Shown: piece by piece, positions 47,584-57,900 of the stretch
Numbering within the stretch: position 1 is the stretch's first letter
How the letters are laid out: each line of letters begins with the position of its first letter
Origin: Edaphochlamys debaryana
Taxonomy: Eukaryota > Chlorophyta > Chlorophyceae > Chlamydomonadales
Reading direction: 5' to 3'
Length of the DNA stretch: 64,000 bases
Assembly (NCBI GenBank): GCA_016858145.1
Contig: JAEHOE010000012.1
Span: 124,001 to 188,000, forward strand
Notes under the pieces: model-generated
The model's database searches: none
The model's input: only the letters and a program-made list of their open reading frames with translations
What the model was told of the DNA's origin: nothing
Program-made: the position numbers and the translations under genes

Positions 47584-48914
47584 ATGTCGGACGAAGTCAA
47601 GGACGCTGTTGCCCCGGCCGCTGAGCCGGCCCCGGCCGCCGAGCCGGCCAAGGCCGCCAAGGGCAAGTCGCCCAAGGCCCCCAAGGCCCCTAAGGAGGCC
47701 AAGCCGAAGGCCCCCAAGGCCGCTAAGCCGAAGGCCGCGGCCACGCACCCCCCTTACATTGAGGTCAGCGCACGGAGCGCTAGCTGCTCTTCAGGGCCTG
47801 GAAGTTGGCCTGCTTTGCTCTAAGCATGTAGCTGTAGGTGCTGGCACGTCTCGCGCGGTCCCGGGCTCACTCGCGACTGTGGCGTTTGCTCCGCGCAGAT
47901 GGTCGCCGACGCCATCACCACGCTGAAGGAGCGCACGGGCTCCTCGATCCCCGCCATCAAGAAGTTCGTGGAGAACAAGTATGGCAAGGACATCCACGAC
48001 AAGAACTTTCCCAAGACGCTGACCCTGACGCTCAAGGCGTTCGTCAAGAGCGGCAAGCTGGTCAAGGTCAAGAACTCGTACAAGCTGGGCGAGGTGAGCG
48101 CCCCCCCCTCCCGCCCCCAGCCTCCGCACGCGCCGCTCTGCAGGCCTCCACGCTCTGCAGGCCTCTGCCCCGCCCACCGCCCTCTTAGGCCCACTCGCCG
48201 CCCGAGCGGTTACGGGTTGCACACGGAGCTCGGGCCTTGCTACTGGCGCCCCCCTCCCGCCCTTCGTTCGCCCTCCCCACCCACTGAGGCAGCCCCCGCC
48301 CGTCCTCGGCCCCCGCCGTCTCCTCCTGCAGGCCCTGAAGGGCAAGAAGTCGACCCCCAAGAAGGCTGCCCCCAAGAAGGAGGCCGAGGCCAAGCCCAAG
48401 AAGGCGGCCGCCAAGCCCAAGAAGGCCGAGGCTGCCAAGAAGACCAAGGTCAGCAAGCGAGGGGCTTGTGGATGGCTCTTGCCTGGGGTTTGCTGCCTGG
48501 GTGGGCCCTACGCAGCGCAGGCTCTGTCCCGCACCTGTTTCCTCTGACCCTGCATCCTCACACGCCCTCGTCCGCTTGCCCCCAACCCACATGGCGCAGA
48601 CTCCCAAGAAGGAGGCCGCCAAGCCCAAGAAGGAGGAGAAGCCCAAGAAGAAGGCCGCCACCGCGGAGAAGCCCAAGAAGAAGGCCGCCGCCACCCCCAA
48701 GGCGGAGAAGAAGGCCGCCAAGCCCAAGACGCCCAAGTCCTCGGCCAAGAAGGCGGAGAAGCCCAAGAAGGAGGCCGCCAAGCCCAAGGAGTCCAAGCCC
48801 AAGGCCGCCAAGCCCAAGACCCCCAAGGCCAAGCCCGCCAAGGAGGCCAAGCCCAAGGCCACCCCCAAGGGCTCCGCCAAGAAGGCGACGCCCAAGGGCA
48901 AGGGCAAGAAGTAA
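47584..48914 (+). CDS. H1: Linker histone H1, copy A
   Basis: Four exons: 47584-47763, 47899-48093, 48332-48448 and 48600-48914, giving 268 aa. H1 binds nucleosome dyads and linker DNA and compacts chromatin. Residues 1-54 are an Ala/Pro/Lys tail. Residues about 55-125 form the winged-helix H15 globular domain (HPPYIEMVADAITTLKERTG, FVENKYGKDI, LKAFVKSGKLVKVKNSYKLG). Residues 126-268 are a Lys/Ala/Pro C-terminal tail made of KPKKAA-type repeats. One SPK and seven TPK sites are candidate CDK targets. The globular domain is exactly one exon plus the end of the first. A histone-type stem-loop follows 66 nt after the stop, implying replication-coupled mRNA processing. Compared with copy B it has ten extra residues around KPKKKAATAE and Lys rather than Asn in the VKSGK segment. 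Confidence 0.96.
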
Positions 48915-48980
48915 ACGCGCTGGCTCGTGCCGGCTGCGCTGTGTCTCCCGGCGCCCCGTCTGGGCGCCCCCAAACCAATC

Positions 48981-48996
48981 GGTGTTTTTTAACACC
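48981..48996 (+). terminator. Histone mRNA 3' stem-loop, H1 copy A
   Basis: GGTGTTTTTTAACACC forms a perfect 6-bp stem with a TTTT loop, the classic 16-nt histone 3'-end geometry, preceded by AACCAATC and followed by ACC. It lies 66 nt after the stop and is identical in the second H1 gene. Confidence 0.9.
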
Positions 48997-49140
48997 ACCT
49001 TCCCCGGATAACCGACTGGACCCGTGTGCACTGCCTTACGCACCTGCCCGCCCTGCTCGTTTGCCCCCTGCCCAGCGAAGCCGTCCAAGCGATGGCAGGC
49101 AGTGAGTAAAATCAGTTGCGTAACCGATTGCACTGTCGTA

Positions 49141-51212
49141 GGGGCTCGCGCTTCGTGCCCCGGCTCTGCTCTGGGCCCGCTAGCCGGTTTCGGCTCGGAC
49201 CTGCCCGTCACCTACGGCCACACGGAGCGGGACACGCACTCGTTCACGGACCTAGGGCCGGGCCCAGGGCGGCGGGCGCTGCTTCCGCCACCTCGGCCCA
49301 TGTCCCAGCCCCGGCTCTATCTGGAGGGACAGGAGCAGGAGCCGGCTGTTGCGCCGCCCAGCCACAGGCCGCAGTGGCAACGTAGCGTGTCTGGCAATGC
49401 ACAGGTGGGACCGGGTGCCCGGTGATTGGATTTGGGCAGGCCATGTGGTGCGGGTGCTACAACGACCACTCGCGCCGCGCAGCTCTTGATCTGCCATTGC
49501 GTGCCCTCCTCCTGCAGGCGTTTTCACAGCTGCCGCCCCCGTCAGATCTCTCGTACAACGGCAGCCGGTCCCACTCAGGCGCCCGAGCGGCCTCTCCCTC
49601 GCCCCCGCCCGACGAGCGCGCCCTCTTCACGCAGCCACCGCTGCTGCGCACCCTTGGGGGCATGCCCAACGGCGTGGGGCTTGTGGCGCCACCCACGGCT
49701 GGATATTTGAACATGGGCGGCCGGCCGTCCCGCAAGCGCTTCCACTCCGAGCGGGCCATTGCGCCCGGCCGCCTGGGGCTGCACACGCGCCTCCAACTGG
49801 GGGTGCCGGCGCCGGGCGAGGTCCGCAGCGCGCACAACAGCAGCTCACACAGGTACGTTCCAAGTTGATGGGCTGGGTTCTGAGGTTGGGCTGAGCGCAT
49901 CCAGCGTGGGCCGCTCCGGTTGATTGGGTTGCGGTTGAGGAGAGGTTTAAGCGGCGGTGTTTTGCGGCTGCACTACCGTAATGCTGCTCAGCCCGCCCCA
50001 GTCCGCGCTGGCATGAGACCCCTGCAGAGTTCCCTTCCGCCTCCCTGACGTACCGTGCCACCCCCTGCCCCTGCCTCGCAGCTGAATCGCCGGCCGCGTG
50101 GGCGCGCTGAGCGAGGGCCACAGCGCCCCGCAGGAGCTGCAGGTGGACACGGAGGAGGACGACGATCTGCCAGAGCTCCGCGCGGGCGTCAGCCGGGCCG
50201 ACGCGCGGAGGTCGGCTCTCATGGCCCTGGCATCACCGCTGGACGGCCCGGGCCCCGGCCCCTCCCGCTTCGCCCCCGGCGCGGGGGGCCCCGGGCGTGG
50301 CTCGCAGCCCGGCACCTGGACGCCCCCGGGCATGCGGCGCCGCGCCGCGCAGTCGTACGACGGACTGGCGAGACGGGGCACCTCCGTATCGGGGCAGGGG
50401 CCTGTCGGGCCGCAGCCGGTGGCCGTGGGGTCCATGCTGGCGGGGTCGCGCTTCGGGGGACCAGGGGGTGGACCGGCGGGCGCCATGTCCGACGGTGACC
50501 GGCCCCGGCTGGTGTCTCTGGTCCGTTGGATGGATGGCGCGGATGCAGGCGGCGGGACATCCACGAACGGATCTCAGGTGCGCGTAGCATCGGACAGGCT
50601 GAGTTACGGCATGCCGACCCCTTCTCAACCATAACGCCTCTTCTGTCATGCCTAGCCGAATCACCGAACGCCGTCGCCGGCATGGTTAAGTACCACTGCC
50701 GCTGTAACCCATGATACCCATCCCCCCTTGCCCCCTATGCAGCCCACCAGCGGCGCCCTGACGCCCGGCTGCCTAAGCGCCGAGGTGGATGTGCCCTCAG
50801 AGGCCTGGCCCAGCGGCCCGCCGCGGCCGGCCCTGGCGGACGAACGAGCAGGTACGGGCGGGGCTCGGGGCGGACGCCTCCCCAGGCGCCTCCTCACTGC
50901 AGCTGCCGGCGGCTTCCTCTGGACCCTGCCACTGTCGCCTGTTGTGTCGAGTCACGGCGGCACGTACCCTGACTTTGACTCGCATCCCCTCCCTTCCCCG
51001 CAGCCCGGCGCACTTGGAGCCACAGCGGCCTGTCCTCAGCGCCCAACTACACGGCGCCCGCGTCCCTGCAGCCGCCATCCCCGCCGCAGCCGCAGCAGAA
51101 GTGGTACCCGTCTTCGGGCCCCCAAGCCACCCTCAACATAGCCTCCGGACCAATCCCGGTCCTAGCAGCCCAGCTCCACCGGACCGGGCTTATTGTGCAG
51201 AGGTGGAGTTGA
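49141..51212 (+). pseudogene. Inverted, truncated copy of the 1,293-aa low-complexity protein gene
   Basis: Matches 22786 to about 20680 of the parent gene on the opposite strand, with its introns, so it arose by DNA duplication and not through mRNA. Exons matching the parent: 49141-49404, 49518-49852, 50082-50577, 50743-50851 and 51004-51212. The 5' third of the gene is missing. The first codon wholly inside the third matching exon is TGA (50083-50085) where the parent has TGG (Trp). An in-frame 81-nt deletion removes 27 codons near 51118, and the copy diverges soon after, meeting a stop at 51210-51212. All splice sites are still present. Most differences from the parent are silent or single substitutions. 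It could still be transcribed but cannot make the parent protein. Confidence 0.88.
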
Positions 51213-51915
51213 TGTGAACGGTTGGCGCTTGGCGGGGCGGCGGGTTAGTTGACTGAGCTGAAGTGTCGAGTAGATCTGCAGTGTTGTTGTATCCCGATGC
51301 TGGAAGGGTGAAACAGGCAAGTCATAGAGCTCGTGCTGGCTTAGCGTTGCCTAGGTAGACCATACCTAGCGCTAGACAGCCTAACCTGCTTAAATTTTAA
51401 GGACCCCGGCGCTCCGAGGTCCGAGGATTGGGGCGTACGTGGAAGACAAGTCTCCTACCAGGGGGCTTGATGCGGCGGGCTTGAAGTTGGCCCATAGGGA
51501 AGGTCGGGACCGGGGGGGGTTTATTGGTTCAGCCCAACATGTTGGTACTTCCCGCAATCGATGGACCGGCGTCCAGGCCAATCCTTGCAGGCGGTCCGGA
51601 TGAGGGGTTATTCCTGCTTATTCCTACTGCCGTGGTGGGGGGCTGATGGTGGTTTGCCTCGCCCCCACCACGCCCGTGGAGAAGGGGCGCCGATATCTTT
51701 ACGCGACAAGGGAGGATGGGAACTGTCTCGGGGTGCTCAACAGGGGATGTGTGCTGGTGTCCGCGGGGGACACTGCATTCCTTGTCGACGCTCAGGCCAT
51801 CGAGAGGCTGGGAGACAATACCGGCGGACCACAGGAAGCCCCATGCGTCCTGGCATTAATTGATGATTCTTTATAATTCACGGCGGAAGAATGATTTATG
51901 TGGTGGTGTGCAAGT
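51213..51915. other. Gene-poor stretch with protein-like broken frames
   Basis: After the pseudogene, composition drops in GC. On the plus strand, three frames in sequence read like pieces of one protein: ILRTPALRGPRIGAYVED (from about 51396), LVLPAIDGPASRPILAGGPD (from about 51542, ending at a TGA near 51643) and the 76-codon frame that starts at 51646. This pattern fits a decayed coding sequence, perhaps from a transposable element. I cannot name it. Confidence 0.35.
51646..51876 (+). CDS. 76-aa open frame, possible remnant of a decayed gene
   Basis: Starts at ATG and reads VEKGRRYLYATREDGNCLGV and VSAGDTAFLVDAQAIERLGD before a stop, with a mixed composition more like a folded protein than the low-complexity frames elsewhere. 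It overlaps the end of a stop-terminated frame just upstream, suggesting a frameshifted relic. No family recognised. Confidence 0.3.
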   Translation: MVVCLAPTTPVEKGRRYLYATREDGNCLGVLNRGCVLVSAGDTAFLVDAQAIERLGDNTGGPQEAPCVLALIDDSL

Positions 51916-52195
51916 GGCACACCCAGTAGGTGGCGCACTCGCTCAACCCCCCCCTGCTTGAGGCGGTTCCGGTTGCTGTACTCATTGCATCCTGGTGGTG
52001 GACAGAGTGTGAGTCTCCACGATTTGAACCCCCCGGGGGGCCACGGGGCTCAGCCCTTTACTTACCTTCGCGCAGCGACCCGTGTCCCAGACTGCTTCGC
52101 ACACTGCTGCCCAGGCCCTAGGATGCGATGGTTACAGCAGGAACCGCCTCCAGAAGGGGAGGGGTTGAGCGAGAGCGCCACCTACTGGGTGTGCC
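51916..52195. mobile_element. 280-bp fold-back (MITE-like) element
   Basis: Terminal inverted repeats begin GGCACACCCAGTAGGTGGCG. The left arm (51916 to about 51999) and right arm (about 52115-52195) pair over about 80 bp with a few mismatches, leaving a centre of about 115 bp. No open frame codes a transposase. The 8 bp on either side do not form a clear target-site duplication. A GGTTCAAATC box, similar to a pol III B box, lies on the minus strand near 52030. Confidence 0.75.
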
Positions 52196-52884
52196 CTAGG
52201 GTATGCGAAATGCGATGGGGCCGATGCTCGCTGGGAGCTGGCGGTTTCCACGGGAAGGACCCCCGACGCCCTGAGGCTCTGCGGCAGCAGGCACACACGC
52301 CGGCACGCCAACATGGGGTAATCTTCGGGCGCCCTCCCCCAGATGCCCAGAAGCCTGACGGGGGTTCAGCCTTAACATGAAGGACGCAGGAAAGGACGTG
52401 CTTGTTGGAGGACCGGGCGAGGCACACGTGGTGCGGGCTGCGGCCTGCGGGGGCTTGCGAGGCGCTGAGCGTTGAAGCTGCTTGACTGCCAGCGGCGGCC
52501 TTACGCCTCAGGGGTGGAGCCGTAGCGGCCCCTGCTGCTGAGAAAGCGAGGTCCGCCCGCAGAGCTCCAGCGATCTGCCGCCGCCTCAGCTTGCGGTGGG
52601 GCGAAAGTGCTGCCGCCCCGTGATGCGCAGTTGGAAGCTGCCATTCTCAGCGGCTGCGGAAGGCGGCAAAAAGACATGCAAGGGACACAGCATACGTGCC
52701 GCGAGCCCAAAACGAAGTAAGGTGCCCACGCTATTGCGCCGTCAACACGCGCATGTGGGGCGAACGAACGCATGAGAAACTTGGAATGCGGAAGTTGGTT
52801 GAGCAACCGACCGCTCAGGGTCACCCGCATGGTGTAGAGCACCAGCCCACCCGCCACCCTAGGTGGCCACTGTTGATGGGACCG
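52196..52884. other. Intergenic stretch, nothing recognised
   Basis: Lies between the fold-back element and the end of the second H1 duplication arm. No gene, RNA or repeat could be supported. Confidence 0.4.
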
Positions 52885-52990
52885 CTGCCTGCCATCGCTT
52901 AGACGGCTTGGCTGGGCAGGGGGCAAGCGAACAGGGCGGGCAGGTGCGTAAGGCAGTGCACACGGGTCCAGTCGATTATCCGGGGAAGGT

Positions 52991-53006
52991 GGTGTTAAAA
53001 AACACC
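52991..53006 (-). terminator. Histone mRNA 3' stem-loop, H1 copy B
   Basis: Same 6-bp stem and TTTT loop as in copy A, read on the minus strand, after the stop at 53082. Confidence 0.9.
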
Positions 53007-53081
53007 GATTGGTTTGGGGGCGCCCAGACGGGGCGCCGGGAGACACAGGAGACACAGCGCAGCCGGCACGAGCCAGCGCGT

Positions 53082-54395
53082 TTACTTCTTGCCCTTGCCC
53101 TTGGGCGTCGCCTTCTTGGCGGAGCCCTTGGGGGTGGCCTTGGGCTTGGCCTCCTTGGCGGGCTTGGCCTTGGGGGTCTTGGGCTTGGCGGCCTTGGGCT
53201 TGGACTCCTTCTTGGGCTTGGCGGCCTCCTTCTTGGGCTTCTCCGCCTTCTTGGCCGAGGACTTGGGCGTCTTGGGCTTGGCGGCCTTCTTCTCCGCCTT
53301 GGGGGTGGCGGCGGCCTTCTTCTTGGGCTTCTCCTCCTTCTTGGGCTTGGCGGCCTCCTTCTTGGGAGTCTGCGCCATGTGGGTTGGGGGCAAGCGGACG
53401 GGGGCAAGCGGACGAGGGCGTGTGAGGATGCAGGGTCAGAGGAAACAGGTGCGGGACAGAGCCTGCGCTGCATAGGGCCCACCCAGGCAGCAAACCCCAG
53501 GCAAGAGCCATCCACAAGCCCCTCGCTTGCTGACCTTGGTCTTCTTGGCAGCCTCGGCCTTCTTGGGCTTGGCGGCCGCCTTCTTGGGCTTGGCCTCGGC
53601 CTCCTTCTTGGGGGCAGCCTTCTTGGGGGTCGACTTCTTGCCCTTCAGGGCCTGCAGAAGGAGACCACGGGGGGCGAGGACGGGCGGGGGCTGCCTCAGT
53701 GGGTGGGGAGGGCGAACGGAGGGAGGGGGGCGCCAGTAGCAAGGCCCGAGCTCCGTGTGCAACCCGTAACCGCTCAGGCGGCGGGTGGGCCTATTAGGGC
53801 GGTGGGCTGGGCAGAGGCCTGCAGAGCGTGGAGGCCTGCAGAGCGGCGCGTGCGGAGGCTGGGGGCGGGAAGGGGGGGCTCTCACCTCGCCCAGCTTGTA
53901 CGAGTTCTTGACCTTGACCAGCTTGCCGCTGTTGACGAACGCTTTGAGCGTCAGGGTCAGCGTCTTGGGAAAGTTCTTGTCGTGGATGTCCTTGCCATAC
54001 TTGTTCTCCACGAACTTCTTGATGGCGGGGATCGAGGAGCCCGTGCGCTCCTTCAGCGTGGTGATGGCGTCGGCGACCATCTGCGCGGAGCAAACGCCAC
54101 AGTCGCGAGTGAGCCCGGGACCGCGCGAGACGCGCCAGCACCTAGTAACACACGCACAGAATAAAGCAGGCCAACTTCCAGGCCCTGAAGAGCAGCTAGC
54201 GCTCCGTGCGCTGACCTCAATGTAAGGGGGGTGCGTGGCCGCGGCCTTCGGCTTAGCGGCCTTGGGGGCCTTCGGCTTGGCCTCCTTAGGGGCCTTGGGG
54301 GCCTTGGGCGACTTGCCCTTGGCGGCCTTGGCCGGCTCGGCGGCCGGGGCCGGCTCAGCGGCCGGGGCAACAGCGTCCTTGACTTCGTCCGACAT
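53082..54395 (-). CDS. H1: Linker histone H1, copy B
   Basis: Four exons: 54395-54216, 54080-53886, 53651-53535 and 53369-53082, giving 259 aa. It has the same N-terminal tail, winged-helix globular domain and KPKKAA-rich C-terminal tail as copy A, and the same exon phases. Differences: one ten-residue KPKKKAATAE-type repeat is missing from the last exon, one Lys is gained in KPKKESKPK, and the VKSGK segment of the globular domain reads VNSGK. The third intron has an extra short duplication of CGCTTGCCCCC next to the acceptor. All seven TPK sites are kept. Both copies look functional. Their promoters are unrelated, so they may be expressed differently; this is inference. Confidence 0.95.
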
Positions 54396-54757
54396 TGCTA
54401 CCTTTTCGAAAGTCTGGTCAGGTCTGAGGTGGGCTTGTGACCCTGTGGAGCTAAGGTGTCGAGCAGAAGTATGTAATAGCCCTGCCCAGGTGTCGTCGTG
54501 GGTTTATGAGCCTGGCGATTTTCGCGATTGCATGCAAAGTTTGGAGTTGCCGTACCTGCCCTGCTCGCATTTGTGTTGTGCGCATCTCCCAAAGACAGAG
54601 CAACAGGCCAGAAGCTGGCTCGTACCCAGTTCGGGGCTGCTCGAGGCCGGCATGTGTGGGCACGCAGGGCATTCCGTCGCACGCGCAGCCAGAATGGCTC
54701 TTTGATACATGGCATGTTCGTTGTAGTCCAGTTGCGTAGTTCCCGGATCCAGGAAGC
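54396..54757 (-). promoter_or_regulatory. Upstream region of the second H1 gene
   Basis: About 360 bp between the H1 copy B ATG and the poly(A) signal of the next minus-strand gene. It is AT-richer than the coding parts. No element can be named with confidence; there is no similarity to the flank of copy A. Confidence 0.4.
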
Positions 54758-54762
54758 TTACA
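54758..54762 (-). terminator. TGTAA polyadenylation signal of the 2,110-aa protein gene
   Basis: The plus strand reads TTACA. On the minus strand this TGTAA lies about 175 nt after the stop at 54936, an ordinary 3' UTR length for volvocine genes. Confidence 0.65.
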
Positions 54763-54935
54763 TGTTCTGCCGTCCGAGTAAGCATGCCACACGCATGCGC
54801 TCACACCCTCTCACACGTCACCATGGCCCCCGCCTGTCTGCCAAACTGTCATGCATGCACATGCATGCCGTATCAATGAGTCCGCGTAAACAATTGCCAA
54901 ACCAGTTGTGAACGTTTTGAACACAACGCCCCCAT

Positions 54936-57900
54936 CTAGAAGACCCTGAACTCCGGGCGACCGGAGTCTCCCCGCGCCTTCCTCTTGTCCAGCTTTGCCC
55001 CCAGCTGCGCCTCCACCTCCTTCAAGTGCTTGACTTGCTGGTCGTGAATTGCGGCAGCGCGCTGCGCCATCGCAGCACCCATGCCCATGCCCATGCCTCC
55101 CCCATCCATGCCGGGCATTCCGAACCCGCCCCACCCCATCGGCGGCATCCCCATGCCCATGCCCCCTGGCCCCATAGCTCCCATGCCCATACCCGGGCCC
55201 CCAGCCCAGGGCATACCCATCCACGGCGGCATGCTGTTGCCATTATAGCCTCCGTTTGGCGCTCCGCCCTCCGAGCCTGACGGCGCTGACCGAGTGTAGT
55301 TGCCGTTATTCCGTGGCGCTTGGACAGGGGGCAGGTTCGGGGGCGCTGCGTTGAAGCCGGGCCCAAAGCCGGGCCCATAGCCGGGCGCCCCGAGCGGCCC
55401 CATGACGCCTCCAGGAAAGGGCATGGCGCCGGGCAGGCCCATCCACGGGCCCATCGGTCCTTGCATCATGGCACCTGCGGGACGTGTCAGGTTGCAAGGG
55501 CGTGTGAGGAACAGTGTGGCTCACCCACACTCCCTGCAATAGCCATCCCGAGCGCGTCTCTTGTTCCCGGCTAAGCAAGCACACGCACCGTAGGGTGGGA
55601 GCATGAGGGGCATCATCCCCCCGGGCCCTCCAGCTCCAGGGCTCGGCGGCCACTGGGCCCCTCCTCGCGCCGCCACCGCCCCCGCAGGCGCGCCCGGCGA
55701 GGGCGCTGCAGGCGCAGGCGGCAAGCCGGGCGGCTTGGGTATGTGCGACACGCCCTTGGCCCGCTTGGCCGCCGCCACCCCCGCGTAGCCGCCACCCCCC
55801 GGCGGGGGCAGCGGGGCGACCGAGTTGGGGCTGACCACCCAGGCCTGCTGCCCTCCCCGCGGATTTGGTGCGGGCGGCATCGCCGGGGGCGGAGGGCCGC
55901 CGCCGCCCCCAGAGCCGCTGCCCAGCCTGCTCTTGCCCGGGGACTGCCGGGAGCGGCTGCCGCGGTCGGCAGCGCCGCCCCCGTTTGAGGGCGGGCCGCG
56001 GGGCGCGAAGGAGAGCGGCTGCTGGCCTGCTCCCGCATGGGCCTCAGGGGGGGTGTCCCAAGGCGCCGGCCCCTTGGCCTGCGGGAAGCGCATGGGGGAC
56101 GCCACTGGGGAGTCCACCTGCTCCGACCACCTGGGATGGGAGGCAGGGGGGCAGCACCGGGCGGGTGGGGGTGAGGAAAGCAGCAAGTAAGTCGGTACTG
56201 GTATTGGTCGGTATTGGCTCTGACCCAAGAGGAGGAGGACTGCGCTATCGCGCGAGCCCTCCACCACCACCCCCTACCTTGGCAGCAGGGGCTCGATGAT
56301 GCTTGAGGAGCTGCCCTCGCTGTCCAGCCGTCGGCCCATGCCTGCCTTGGGCGGCGACGGGAACGCGCCGACCAGCGCCCCCGCGGCCGCACCGCCCGAC
56401 GGCGGCAGCACCTTCAGGTTCTTATTGAGGGCCCAGTTGAGCGGGCCGCCCACAACCGAGCCGGCCAAGGGGATAGGCAGGGCTCCGCCGGAGCTCACGG
56501 CGGCGTTCAGGCTGCGACTACGGGCCAGGGGCAGGGGAGCAGCGCCTGCGCCGTGGGGCGGAGACCCGGCGAAGCTGGCGTTGGCCGAGGCGGAGCCGCC
56601 ACCGCCGGAAATACGCGCGATCTGGGGCGTGGACAGCCCCGCTGCGCGGCCGATCTCCTTGGTCCGCTCCTGCATGAGGATGCTCTGCGCCTGCAGCTGC
56701 CGGCTCTCCTCCTGCAGCGCGGCCAGCTGGGCGGCGATCTTCCTGGATCGCTCGTCTCTTGCCGCCCTAAAATCCGCCGACTTGTCCACAGCGAGGTTGC
56801 CGAGCGCGGCCCCGGCCCCGGCCGCTTCCATGCCCCCCGCAGGCAGGCTAGAGCCGCCGGAAGAAGCGCTAGGCGCAACGCTGGGCGGATAGCGCCCGGG
56901 CACGGGCTGGAAGCCCATCCCATCCGAGACACGCCGCTCGGCGGGAGAGCCGTACGAAGCCCCTTGCCCGTAGTACGGACTGCTGTCGTACGAGTTGCCG
57001 TACGGGCCACTGCCCGAAGCGCCGTACCCGCCGTAGCTCCCGTAAACGCCGCGCGCTCGTGCGGCGTGGGCGGCTGCGTCGGCGGCGGCAAAGGGGTCGG
57101 GATCTGTGTCCCCAGCAAGCACCGCCACAGCGTCGGCGGGCGGGGCCAGCCCGAGCTCTTCGTACGCGGCCGCAGTGGCCGCGGCGACCGCTCGCAAGGC
57201 GGCGTTGGGGGACTGAAAGGGGCTGGGCTTGAGCCCCACCTCCTCCAATAGCCCCACCTCCGATCCCCCGACGTCGAGCGGCCGCGGGCCTTTCCTGGCC
57301 TTACCGCCCTTCTGGCCCGGGCCTGGGCCCGGCTGGGCCCGGCCTCGGGCCTCGTCTCCAGACGAGGGGGAGGAGTAGGAAGGCGAGGAGCCGTAGTCGG
57401 CTGCGGGCGGTTCAATTCCGTGAAGCTCCGCCTGCCTCTCCCGCAGCTGCTGCTTGAGCTCGCGCCGGGCCTCGCGCCGGGCGGCCTTTGCCGCCGCACG
57501 CTCTGCCCGCTGCTCCGCGGCGCCCTCCGCCCCGCCGTGCTGCTGAGCCTGAGAGGCCCTCGCCGCCGCATGCACCGCCGCGCCCGGAGCTGGCGCCGGC
57601 GCCACGGGGACCGCCAGGGCGCCGCCCGACCCCGCCAGGACCTGGGCCTCGAAGGCGTCCAGGGGGCGGCGGCCCATGCGCATGATGGTGTCCAGGGACT
57701 CCGACTGCGCCTCCAGGGCTGCGAGGTCCGCGGTGCGCATCGGCACGCCCCCGCCTGCGGCGCCCGGGCCCACGCCCAGGCCCAGCGCCACCGCCTCCCG
57801 CTCCGCCCGTGCGATCATGTCGTTACTGGCCGTGGACCTGGCCACGCCCTGGTGCTGCTCCTCATGCGAGGTCTGCCACTGTGGTGGTTGAGGGGGTGGA

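Larger units (their letters stand above)
47584..49102 (+). repeat. Arm A of the inverted H1 duplication
   Basis: About 1.5 kb matching 54395-52885 in inverse orientation. Similarity starts at the H1 ATG and ends at GATGGCAGGCAG, 188 nt after the stop. Introns differ by small indels and substitutions, so the duplication is not brand new. Confidence 0.9.
52885..54395 (-). repeat. Arm B of the inverted H1 duplication
   Basis: Inverse match of 47584-49102. The outer edge is exactly the H1 ATG and the inner edge the CAGGCAG shared with copy A. Sequence upstream of the ATG is unrelated between the two copies. Confidence 0.9.

Noticed and set aside
48185..48973. Leu/Gly-rich minus-strand frame opposite H1 copy A
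   Set aside because: It is the reverse shadow of the Lys/Ala/Pro-rich H1 tail; the same shadow appears opposite copy B.
49024..49425. Functional start of a new gene reading into the pseudogene
   Set aside because: The frame starts at GTG inside the H1 3' flank and has no ATG before the duplicated segment; a nonsense codon follows at 50083.
52025..52045. tRNA gene suggested by a GGTTCAAATC box
   Set aside because: No cloverleaf or A box could be built around it; it lies inside the fold-back element.
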